The notes beneath the pieces were generated by a model that saw only the letters and a list, made by a program, of their open reading frames with translations, made no database searches and was not told the DNA's origin. Positions 42,560 through 58,315 of a stretch of 64,000 nucleotides of DNA are shown here, piece by piece. This DNA comes from Cyanoderma ruficeps (lineage: Eukaryota > Chordata > Aves > Passeriformes > Timaliidae): contig VZDJ01000219.1 of assembly GCA_008694505.1 (NCBI GenBank), positions 12,224,010 to 12,288,009 of the forward strand, given 5' to 3'. The stretch's first letter is position 1. Each line of letters opens with the position of its first letter. A program made the position numbers and the translations under genes.

Positions 42560-43430
42560 AGGTCTGCTTGGAGGATGGCACAGGGAGCAGCCGCGGGTGT
42601 TTTGCAGCCCCCTGCGTTCCCCACCGGCGAGGGGAGGCTGCACCGGCGAGGCCGGGACGGCGGGGCCCGGGGGCCGCCTCTCGCTGCTGGGGGGGAGGGC
42701 CGGTACTACCCCCCACTTCCCCCGTCCAGCTCGGCGGCGGGTCGGTTTGCAGAGATGCCGGCGAAGCGGGGCCGGACCCCGTCCCCCCCTCCCGCCTCCA
42801 CAGCGCTCCGGGCGGGGCCGCTGTAACCCGAGCGCGTCCCTACAAAGTGCCCGCGCCCCCGCGGCGGCGGCAGAGCGGGGCCGGAGCCAGCCCGGAGCGA
42901 TCCCCAGCCCTGCCCGCAGCCGGAGCCGGAGCCGTCCCAAAGCCGGAGCCGGAGCCGTCCCCGGCCCTGCCGCCATGGGGCCGCGGTGTGGGGCGCGGCG
43001 GCGCTGAGCCCGCTGTCCTCGGACTTTGCCCCGGCCCGCGCAGCACAGGCGGCTCCGCCGCGGGAGCCCGTCACCGCCGGTAACCACGCCGACCGCGACC
43101 CTCACCCCCGGCACCGTTCGGGCCTCCCCCTCCCGGGACACTCTGCCCCTCCCTGGGATCCCCCGCGGTCCCCTGCCCCCGGTTAATCTCTCCTAGCGCC
43201 CTAACCAGGCTGCCACTGGCTGGAGAGGTCGGATTCCCGGCACCCAAACGGGGTATTTTCCACTCTCTGTGCCCCTTCCCATTCCTGCCCAGGGACCCCC
43301 GTGCTCTGCCTCCCGTCCATGCGCACCCACCCTCGCGGTGACCTGGGAGAGGAGGGGCTGCCCGCCCGGATCCGCTCACCCGACCCTGCCTGTCCCGCAG
43401 GGTGGGACCCCGGCGCTGGGGGGGGGCCTG
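42560..43430 (+). promoter_or_regulatory. FGFR4: CpG island and probable FGFR4 promoter / 5' UTR
   Basis: Dense CpG and GC boxes. A 21-base unit starting AGCCGGAGCCGGAGCC is present twice (42918-42938 and 42941-42961). A possible untranslated exon ends at 43079 (GCCG|GTAACC). The coding exon has acceptor 'tgtcccgcag' ending at 43400. The transcription start cannot be placed from sequence. Confidence 0.5.
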
Positions 43431-43434
43431 GAAG

Positions 43435-49106
<5,672 letters not shown>

Positions 49107-49520
49107 GGGAGGGCAGGGAAGGGTGATGCTGAAGCCACCTCTGCCCCTGCAGGGAGAGGGTCCAGGTTCCCAAAGGTCCCTGCTTTGTCTGGGCTGATCA
49201 GGGGGTGGGCAGGGTCCTGAGCCACAGCACCAGGGCAGGGTGTCCCTCTCTGCAGGCTCCTTTTGGGCACTGAGCCATCAGCCCTGGCTGAGATCTGCCT
49301 GGTATTGTGGGGCAGCAGGAGCTAGACCCTCTCCAGGTGGGCACTGCCTGGGATGCCCATGGCATTGCCCAGGGAGATGGGCTTTGGCCAGTGCTTCAGT
49401 GGAAGTGTCACTGGGCAGGAGCCCCGCAGCTGCCAGGCTCCTGCTGCATCTGTACATAGCCACAGAGATGAATATTTATGTACATGAAATATCAACCTCA
49501 TAAATTATTTTTTGGAATAC
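49107..49520 (+). other. FGFR4: FGFR4 3' UTR (probable extent)
   Basis: About 400 bases ending in an AT-rich stretch with 'gatgaatatttatgtacatg' and 'cataaattattttttgg'. This resembles the end of FGFR 3' UTRs. There is no canonical AATAAA; CATAAA at about 49499 may serve. The end is an estimate. Confidence 0.45.
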
Positions 49521-51800
49521 ATCCCAGTGCAGTTTCTGGGCTGCTCCTGGGGCACAAAGGGTTCACCTAAGCTTGGAAGATAAGTCAGAGTTTGCCTCCT
49601 CTCTTCCTCATTGCCCCAGCCAGTACAGGGTCCTGCAGTCACTCCTGGGGGACATGGAGACAGTGCCACAGGTGCAGGAAGTGATGTCCCCACTCCTGTG
49701 CCTCCAGGCCTGCTCCAACACAAAGCACCCTCGCATCTGTTCCCCATTAGCCACTGCTGCACTAAGCCACCGTGAACTCCGCTACCAGCATTGCCCTGAA
49801 ACCGATCCCCCAACTGCCATGGGCTCCCAGGCTGGGAAAATACTCTGGGGCCCAGCCCCATGCACTGGGAACCTCCTGCACCCTCCTGCCCAGGCCAGCC
49901 CAGCACTCCAGATAAAAGTGAGTTACGGGCTCTGTCTCCCCAAAGCCCATGGGAGCACAAGTTGACAGTCTCCAGCCCTCCTGGAGGGCTCTCTGATACC
50001 TGATTTGCCCCCCCTTGCCCTGTGATGCCCAGCAATGACGGCAGTGTGGGCAGGGAGGTCTGCAGCTGTCTCACCCCCTCCTGCCAGTCTGCTCCCTGGG
50101 TCTAGGGTTTCATCTAGGGCCAGGCTTTGCCAGCCGTTAGACCCAGGATCTGGTTTCCTCCTTCAGCTCCCAGCTGCACTCACAGCCCCCCGCCTGGAAA
50201 CTGCCTCTTCCAGCGTGGAAGCTGGCTCTCTGGCACAGCCTGCCCCAAAAGAGCCCAAGGTGATGGGGGCTGGCAGGTGCTGTGGGGCAGGACCTCTGGG
50301 CAACTGGAAAAGGAGTCCCTCGATCCTGCTTACTGCTGTGATGGTGTCAGGGTCTGGGATCTCAAGAGACACAGAACTTGGGATTTGACCCAGCCATGGG
50401 TGCTGTGCCTGTTGTGAATTGTATGTGCTGGGAGCCCAACAGCTTTCAGAGCCATCTCAGCATTCTCTCCTTTTCACAGCCCCCTCACAGGGCTGCTGGG
50501 GGAATCCCACTCCCACTCCACTGGCATGCTTGCAGCCCCCAGCCCAGGTCCCCTCTCTACTGGGACGAGCCCCCCATTCCTGCACGGCGGGCAGAGGCAG
50601 ACAGCCCACTGGCAGGTGTGAAACCTGCCTGTCCCGGCAGCCTGCCTGCCTGGGAAGGATCCCAGCTGTCCGGTAATGTGCCAGAACCAATGCATTTTGC
50701 ACAGCCCTGAATAGGGCATTCACACGCTGAAGAGCAAATTGCCCAAGCTGCCCACAGGAGCTGCCCAGATCCTGGCCGGGACTGGGACTGAACATGGAGA
50801 GGGGCTGTGCCCATCTTGCCCCCACCTCACTTCAGACCGGGGTCTCCATGCTGAGGGCAGCACAGAAGGCAGGCAGTTCTTGCTCTCCCTGCACTGCATT
50901 TTCCCTGGAAAACAGGGCCTTAGGAAATTTCACAGGGTGAGGCATAGGTGGGTTTGCTTATCTTAATACCAAAGGGGAGCAGGGGGGCAGAAGGGGACAT
51001 TGTGAGCAGGGACCTGCCATCCCCTGCCAAAGCCTCACTCACTCCCCACACGCTTAAAAGGCTTGCCACAGGTGCAGGCAGTGCCTGCCACCCACAGCCC
51101 AACACCCACACCAGTGCAGCCCAGGGATACTTTCAGGGTCCTGGCAGTGCCCAGCACTGTGCCCACCTACCTGCCCCAGTTTGGGGGGATGGTCCTTATC
51201 CCATCCCCAGGCACCATCCCCCAGTGAACCCCCAAAAGCTGCAGCAGTTGGTACATGGGCTGTGCCCAAGCCAGCTCTGCCAGGCTCAGGGCAGCCGAGG
51301 CCATGGCTGGGCAGGGGAGCAGCCCGGGGCATCCCGCAGCCCCACGACAACTGGAGGCAGTTTTTATTGTTTAACATTCCTGGTATTTTCTGTCAGGGCT
51401 GAACCAATTGTCCTTAATCCGCCAGGCTCTGCTGGCCAAACAAGTGTGGCTGAGCCACCAGCATCCTGTCCGCACGAACAGGCCCCTTTTGTGAGGGGGA
51501 TTTAGCGTGTAGCCCAGTAAATCCTGCTGGCTTCCTGAGGCAGCGTTCCCACACACCCCCACCACCACAACCCCCCCTTGCAGCCTGCTCCCCGTCCCTG
51601 GGCCCTGGCACTTGTCCCTTCCTGGCCATGCCCGCGGGCATCCTGTCTGCCCAAATTCTGGGGCCATGTACCTGCTGCCCCTCCAGAATCTGCCCACTCC
51701 AGGGCTGCAGATTCCCCCCCAGCATGTTTCTGGGAAATCTTTGTGAGTCCCTATGGGATGTGGGGTGTTGGTGGGGCTAAGAAGCTTCACAGCCACCCCA
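49521..51800. other. FGFR4-NSD1 intergenic, left part
   Basis: 2.3 kb of GC-moderate sequence. Many short open frames, no recognisable gene, exon series or interspersed repeat. Confidence 0.5.
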
Positions 51801-51814
51801 CTATGCTGCTGGTC

Positions 51815-52080
51815 CTTCATGGGATGCTGGGGTCCCTGGAGGGGAGTACTGTGGTTCTGGAGGGATGCTGAAGTCCTGGAGCAAATGCTGTGATCCCCTG
51901 GGGAAGGCTGAGCCCTAGGGAAGGTGGTTCTGGTCTGGGGTGGGGGAAGGGGGTGTGTAGGGAAGATGCCGAGTCCTGGGGGAGCTGCTATAGTCCTTGG
52001 GGGAATGCTGAGTGCTGACGGATGTGGTTCTGGTTCTGGGAGGAATGCCGAGCCCTGGGGGAGACCAGACCTGAGGGGCC
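51815..52080. repeat. degenerate minisatellite-like tandem repeat
   Basis: Words such as 'gtggttctgg', 'atgctgaagtcctgg', 'atgccgagtcctggggga' and 'atgccgagccctggggga' recur roughly every 30-35 bases for about eight copies. Copies are unequal in length and diverged. Confidence 0.55.
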
Positions 52081-52499
52081 AGGACACCAGCTGGTTCCTC
52101 ATTCCAGCTCCGGGATGTGGCTCCGAGGCCCTGCCCGGAGATGCCTTCGCTTAACGACTCTGTTGTTTGGCTGGGAGCTGATGTTGTCTTTTCTCCACAA
52201 AACAAAGGCGACAGGATTTTATCTCTGGGGAGAATCTGGTTTCTGGATGCAGAAAGCCTCTGCCCCCGGGCAGGAGAGGATAAGGCTGGCGGGGCGGAAA
52301 GGCACCAGGCTGCTGTCTGCCCCACTGGTAGGAGGAGCTGGCACTGCCCCTCCGGCTGCTCCTGCCTGCCATTGCCCCTGTTCCACGACCTACCTGTTAT
52401 TGCCCCATGCCTGTGTCCCATGTGCTCAAGCAGCGATGGGCGGGGGCGGGGGGGGAAGAGCCCCCATGGGCCAGCGGGCAGAGAAAAGGGGCCCATGAG

Positions 52500-52760
52500 C
52501 ACACACACATCGGAGTAGAGGCACTCCGCACACACACCTCAGGCACACCCTCCAGGAACATCCCCCCCATGCATGCATCCACTTCCAGCCAGGCACACAC
52601 ACTACACCCCCCACAAAACCCCCATGCACCCTCATACACCACCATGCACCTGCTTACACACACACACACACACCCCTCTCTTATACACACATCTATGNCG
52701 CGTACACCACCATCCCTATTCACACACTCACACACACCTCTGCACCTCCGCTCACGCCCC
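52500..52760. repeat. CA-rich microsatellite with an assembly gap
   Basis: Interrupted CA repeats ('acacacac', 'cacacacacacacaccc', 'cacacactcacacacacc') with one N at about 52697, likely an unresolved repeat length. Confidence 0.8.
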
Positions 52761-54800
52761 CCTTTTCACCCAGCGGCAGGGCCGAGGCTCCAGCACCCCT
52801 GCGGAGCCCCAGCCACAGCCGGACAGGCCGGGCTGGGGGTCCCAGCGAGGGGGGTGGTCCCGTACTGCGGACCCCCCGCCCGTAGCCCCATCTCCCGGCC
52901 AGACCCGCCGGTGCTGCGGGAAGCCGCGGACTCTCAGCCCCATCTCCCGGCCGGCGGGAGCAGCTGCGCGGGGCGGGCAGAACGGAGCGGGCGAGCAGCT
53001 CCCCAGCCGCACACCGCCCGCATTTGGGCTGGTGACAGTGGCCGTCGCGGCAGGACAGGCACGGGACTGTGTTGGAAGAATGACAAACGCAACGGGGAAA
53101 AACGGTCTGCGGCATGGGGATGTATCCTGGCTCTGCTCTCCATCACCCGCACCGATGGATGGGGTTGGGAGGGAGGCAGACCAGGGATAGGGCTCCAGAG
53201 CTGTGCTGTGTCCCAGTGTGTGTCCTGTTTGTATCCTTCCGGGTGACACGGCCACTGTCGGGAGGGCACCCCATGGACACTCGAGCCTGGTGAATCTGGC
53301 TCTGTCTTGGCTGGCTGGATCAAAGCCCAGCATGAGCTCGGCCTCGTTGCCCAGGGCTGGGAGTTCCGTACACCCCCTAAGATGGGGATGGGGGGCAACC
53401 TGAGGGCTGGGGAAGCAGGGCAGTCCCCGAGAGCAGCTGCAGCACCCAGACGGGCATCCTGGGCCTCGGCCCCACGGGATTATCCCCATGCTGCCTATGG
53501 CTGCTGCAGAGACCGGCCTCCAGGTGACAGTGCAGTGATAGCTCTTCCTCGCCGGGCAGATTTGCTCAGCAGTGATGGTTCCTGTCCCCTGCAGCTCGTG
53601 GCAGCGGTCCTGCCCGCACCCACCGCCTTTGTGTGTCCCTGGGCTGCCCCCCGCAAGGTTTCGGGGGACCATGGAAGCACCAGGGTAGGGGGACTGCGAG
53701 GTGAGGGACTTGGGAAGCAGAGGTCACCCCGGCAGGACGAGCAGCCCCGGCGCCAGGGACACCGGGCCGGTACAGCCCCGCCTGCGGGCACGGAGCCGGG
53801 CTGAGCCCCACCCGTCGCTCGCCCCTGCTCTCGCCGCTCCATCCCTGCGGTTTCAAGCCGCGCAAGCCGCTTCCTGGGGGAAAGGGGGCCCCCGGCAAGC
53901 CCTCCGGGCAGGATGCTCTCCGCTCCTCTCCTCCTCTGCTTCCTTCCTCTCCCCTGGCCGGGCCAGCCCTCCCCCTGCCCGCCGCGACTCCTTAACCCTT
54001 TCGCCCACGCTCCCGGCCGTGATCCAACCCCACGGCCACGGCTTCCAGCCACCGCCCCCGGCCCTTTGTGCAGGATCCGGGTGCTGTCCCCGGGTTCGCG
54101 CTCCCCCCAGGCCCCGCCTCGGCGAACATCCGCGACCGGAGTCGACTCGCAACCAGCCCATCCTGCCCACGGCTCCCGCAGGACCCGCATGGGCCACAGC
54201 TCCCTCCACGCTGGGGTCTGGGGGTCCGTGCCGGCCGGCCGTGACTCCCTAATCTCCCTCTGGGGGAGTGCGCGGGAGCTCCCGATGCGGGGCCGCGGTT
54301 CCTTCGGCATCACGGCGGCGGGGGGGCAGCCGCCATGGCGGGAGCCGGGGATGCGCATTCCCGCCGGGCGCGGGGGCACCGGGCCGTTCCCGTGGGGGCA
54401 CCGTGCGATCTGTGCGCGGGCACCGGGGCCTGCAGAGGGAGCCCGCAGTGCCGGGCCGTTCCGTGGCTACCGGCCTGACCGGCCGTGGGAGCCCCGGCGT
54501 GCACTGGGAGCGGGGTTGGGCTGGGGATGAGCACGATCGTGGCGTGGGGGGCTGAGGGCGAGCCCCGCGGTGGGGAGGCCGCAGCCGCCCGCGCTCCCCG
54601 CTGCAGCCCGCAGACAAAGCCTTGCGGCGGCAGGGCCGGCCACGCTGCCCGCCGTGCCGCACATCCGGGCGGGAGCGGGAGGCAGTGGCCGGGATGCCAT
54701 TTCCCTGTTCCTCTGCCGGAAGAGAAGGGCCCGAGAAGGGCTTTTCCTGCGGGCGCTGGCCATGGCACGGGCCGGGGTGACACAGCAGATGGGAAGTGCG
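52760..54800. promoter_or_regulatory. CpG-rich region without a visible gene
   Basis: High GC and frequent CpG, especially 52,770-53,000 and 53,800-54,700, midway between FGFR4 and NSD1. The long open frames on both strands are what such composition gives and have no recognisable similarity. It could be a distal regulatory island or the start of a non-coding RNA. Confidence 0.35.
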
Positions 54801-55900
54801 TTTGAGGGCATCCCGCCACCACTGCCCTGCTCCTCCCTGCGCCAGTAACCACCGCATCGCTGCAAGGTCCCACTGGGACAACGGGATGTGGACATGCCTC
54901 GGGGTGCACAGAGCTGCCTGGGCATCGCTGCCCAAATAGTACAGCCCCTGCACACCAGTGTCCCATCGGGGTGTGCTGTGCCATGTGCCCATGGACCAAG
55001 GGCTCACAGAGGGCAACCAGGCTGGGACTTGTCCTGGTGGTGCCCTGGCTCTCCCCACTCAGCCTAAGAAGGGATACTTCATCAGGAGGGCAGCTGGTGA
55101 GAATCAGTGCCCAGGATACAGCTCCCTAGCTTGGAACAGCCCTAAACATCTCCCCAGGTCGCTCACTGAGCCTTCTCAAAGACACCAGGCATTCCTGCTC
55201 TGCACATGCCCTGCCCGCCCCTGGGGGGGTATAAATAAACCACTAGCTTTATTTTGAGAGCGTGGCAGAAACGTGCATGGCAGGTTGCTCCAGTGAGAAA
55301 GGAGGAAAGGTTGGCTGCTGGGCCCTCTCCCAGGTGTGCCAGGCTACAGGCAGGTACCAGTCGATCCTGGAGAGATGGACAATGTATTTCCCCCACTGAG
55401 GTGTAAACCAAGTGACCTGGGCATGCTGGGTGATACTGCAGCTCTGTGAAGGTGGGGAGAACTATGTGGATACTGGAACTCAGTGCCAAGTTCATTCAGC
55501 ACTGGGGCACAGCATGGCCTCGGCTCCCACATGTCACCATGGCACGTGAGCTTGGAGGGAAAGGGCCTAAAATAGGTCAGATGTCACCAGCTCAGCCCTG
55601 GGCTGGGACCTCGGAGGTACAAATATGTCACGAGCAAAACTACCTGCTAAGTCACCCCACCCTCTGTGGGTGTGCTGGAGTGGCATGAGCTGAACGTGGC
55701 AGTCTCTCTGTGGTGGCAGCACACCAGTGGGGTGACAATGGGTTGGGGACCTTGGTGTGGCTCCTCAGGAGCAGATGCTGGGAGAAATGGTTGCTCCATC
55801 ACCAGTCACAGACAGAGCAGAGGGAGTGCTTGGGCAAGACCACAGGGGCACCAGGAAGCCAGGTGCCCTCAGTGGGGCTGCCAAGGTGTGCAGGCAGGGA
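54801..55900. other. FGFR4-NSD1 intergenic, right part
   Basis: 1.1 kb with no gene recognised. AATAAA occurs on the plus strand at about 55233 and on the minus strand at about 55251, 20 bases apart. Confidence 0.45.
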
Positions 55901-57309
55901 GGAGGCAAGTCCTCAGTGCCCCGCAGAGGTGCCAGCCCGCAGCCGCTCCGGGACAGCGGTTCAGCGGGGCAAAGCTGCGCCTGCGGGGCAGAGAGGCCCG
56001 GGCAGCGGGCGATCCCTGCCTGGGTGTGCAGAGCGGCTGCTCTGGGGCTCAGCCCGGCGGGGGGAGCGCGGCGCCAGCACGGCCGGGGGCTCCCGCACGG
56101 CCGGGCCGGGGGGAGAAACAAAGGGCAGCGGCGGGCGGGGGGAGCGGGTCCGCCCGGGCAGCGCCGAGTCGGGCAGCGCCGAGTCGAGCCCCGCGGCGGC
56201 ACCCCGGGGGGCGGCAGCCCGGCCCTGCCCCCCGCGCGGCCCGGGCAGCACCGCCCCGGTGCCACATCCCCGCGCTGCCCCGGCTGCCCCCCGCCCCGTG
56301 CCTGCCCAGCCGTGCCGGTGCGGCGGCGGCGCGGCGCGGCGCCCGGACCCGTGCGGCTGGCGGCGGAGACCCCGGCCCGCATCGGAGGTAGCGACGGAGC
56401 CGCCGCCCGCCGCGGGCCGGTTGCGGGGGGCGGCGGTGGCGGCCCGTCCCGGCGGAACGGGCAGGCGCGGGGCCGGTGCGCGCCGCTCGGCGGCGGGAGG
56501 GCGGGCGGGAGCGCGGCTGTCCGGGAGCGGCGGAGCCCGGCGAGGACAGCCAGGCCGCGGGCACCCGGCGCCGCTCCCCGGCGGGCGAGGCGAGGCAAGG
56601 CTCGCACGGCTCTGCAAGGCTCTGCACGGCAGCCCCGCGGAGGGCGACGGCCCGGCCCGCCGGTGCGCGGGAGGGCGGCGGGGGAGCGTGGCGGGGGCGC
56701 CGGGCCGGCCCGCGGGGCGCGGCGGACAATGGCAGGGGGTAACCCGAGCCCAGCGAGGGCGGGCGGCGACCCGCGCCACCCGCTCCGCTGACCGCCCGCG
56801 GGCACCGGCGCCGGGAGCGGTACCGAGCGGTGCACCGGGGCCGCCGCCGCCCGGGTGCCCCACCGGGGCGCAGGGCCTGGCCGACTCCATTTTGTTGGCG
56901 CCCGCTCCGCCGCCGTTCGCAGGCCCGCGGCCTTCCCGGCGTGAGAGGGGGGGCGGAGGGGGGGCGGAGGGGGAGCGGCGGGGGAGACACTGCGGGGCCG
57001 CCCCGTCCCATCCCGGCCGGTGCCCCCTTGCCGCCGCCTACGATGGACGTGCGGGCGGCGGCCCCGAGGCCGCGGTGCCGGGTGGGGGGATGCGGGGAGC
57101 GGGGCAGGCCGGGCCGGGCCGGGGCGCGCCGGGGGGGGGCAGCACTGAGCGCCCCCTCCCCACCTCCCCCGCCCGAGATGTGAGGGGGGGCCGTCGAGGG
57201 GGGGTGCTCGTGCGGGGGGGCAGAAGGGGGGGGCCAGGCCCTCGCGGGCGCGCGCGCGCTGATTGGCCGCGGCCGCCGAACCCCAAGAGCGGGGGCGCGC
57301 GCGCGCCCT

Positions 57310-57465
57310 CGCGGGATGGCGGCGGCGGCGTCGGGCGCGCGCATGCGGGGGAGGGAGGAGGAGGAAGGCGGCGGAGCGGCTGCGGGGCCTGGCCGGGCCG
57401 GGTCGGCGCGTCTCCCCATCCGCCCGCTCCGGGGGCAGGCGCCGAGCCGCCCGCGGCACCCGCAG
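57310..57465 (+). other. NSD1: NSD1 untranslated first exon (probable)
   Basis: A consensus donor, CCCGCAG|GTGAGC, at 57465/57466 lies about 200 bases before the acceptor of the coding exon. The 5' limit is a guess. Confidence 0.45.
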
Positions 57466-57691
57466 GTGAGCGGCGGCCCTGCGGCAGCGCCCAGCAGGGC
57501 GAGCGACCCCGGCGCCGGCCGTGCCGAGCCGAGCCGGGGTGGCCGGGCCGCGGCCTGGGGCCTGTAGTGCGGCGGTGGCGGAACGGGGCCGGCGGAGCCC
57601 AACGCGGCCCCCGGGTGCGGCTGCCATTTTGCGGTGCAGGCCAGGCTGACCCCATTGTGCTGTGCCCGCAGGTGGATGCCCGCCGCCCGAC

Positions 57692-58315
57692 ATGGAGCAG
57701 GCCTGCGAAGTGAGCCGCCGCAGCTGCCTCGTTCCCTTCGGCACCTCGCTGTCGGCCGCCGAGCCCAAGGGCGGCCCCTTCGGCGAGGCCCGCGGCCCCG
57801 AGCCGCCCGCCATGCAGCTGGCGGCCGCCAAGCCCGGCTACGGCCAGGACCCGTCGTCTTGCTACATCCCGCTGCGCCGGCTGCAGGACTTGGCTTCCAT
57901 GATCAACGCCGAGTACCTCGGCGGTGCCGCCGACGGCGGTGAGGCCCTGCCCGACCCTGGCTCGCCGGGCCCCCGCCTGCCCGCGGCGCAGGACCCTGCG
58001 GCCGAGGTGCCCCGCGGGGCCCGGGCCTTCCCCCTGCTCCTGCGGGACGGTGGAGAGGAGGCGCTGGAGGAGGAGGGCGCCGAGACTCCGGAGGAAGAGG
58101 AGGAGGAGGAGGACGACTACGACGACGACGACTACGAGGAAGAGGAGGAGGACGACGACGACGAGGAGGAGGAGGAGGCGGCGACAGAGCCCGGCCCGCG
58201 GAGCCGCGGCCGCTCCGCTCCGCAGCGGGGCCCCGACAGCCGCCTGCAGCCGGCCGAGTCCGTGCCGGACGGCGGCCCCGGGGAGCAGCCTGAGTCCTCG
58301 GCGGCCCTGCAACTC
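57692..58315 (+). CDS. NSD1: NSD1, first coding exon (partial gene; H3K36 methyltransferase)
   Basis: 208 codons in phase 0 from a strong-context ATG (gacATGg) to donor CTC|GTAAGC. The acceptor 'gtgcccgcag' ends at 57671. MEQACEVSRRSCLVPF matches human MDQTCELPRRNCLLPF, and YGQDPSSCYIPLRRLQDLAS plus MINAEYL is almost identical to human. Family knowledge: a large nuclear protein (human 2,696 residues) with PWWP, PHD and SET domains that dimethylates H3K36. None of those domains is in this exon. Residues 131-162 are nearly all Asp/Glu and have no human counterpart. The exon ends ALQL at the place of human ELQV. The next exon was not found before the right edge, so the downstream intron exceeds 5.6 kb. 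Confidence 0.92.

Noticed and set aside
53495..55058. Long frames on both strands between FGFR4 and NSD1
   Set aside because: No similarity, biased composition and mutual overlap. Treated as a CpG-island effect.
55710..57713. A 667-codon plus-strand open frame
   Set aside because: It runs through the NSD1 promoter island, where stop codons are rare because of GC content. The product is low-complexity Gly/Ala/Arg/Pro with no known domain, and an equally long frame exists on the other strand.
55765..57831. A 688-codon minus-strand open frame
   Set aside because: Same explanation. Composition follows the GC bias, it overlaps the NSD1 start in antisense, and no family similarity is seen.
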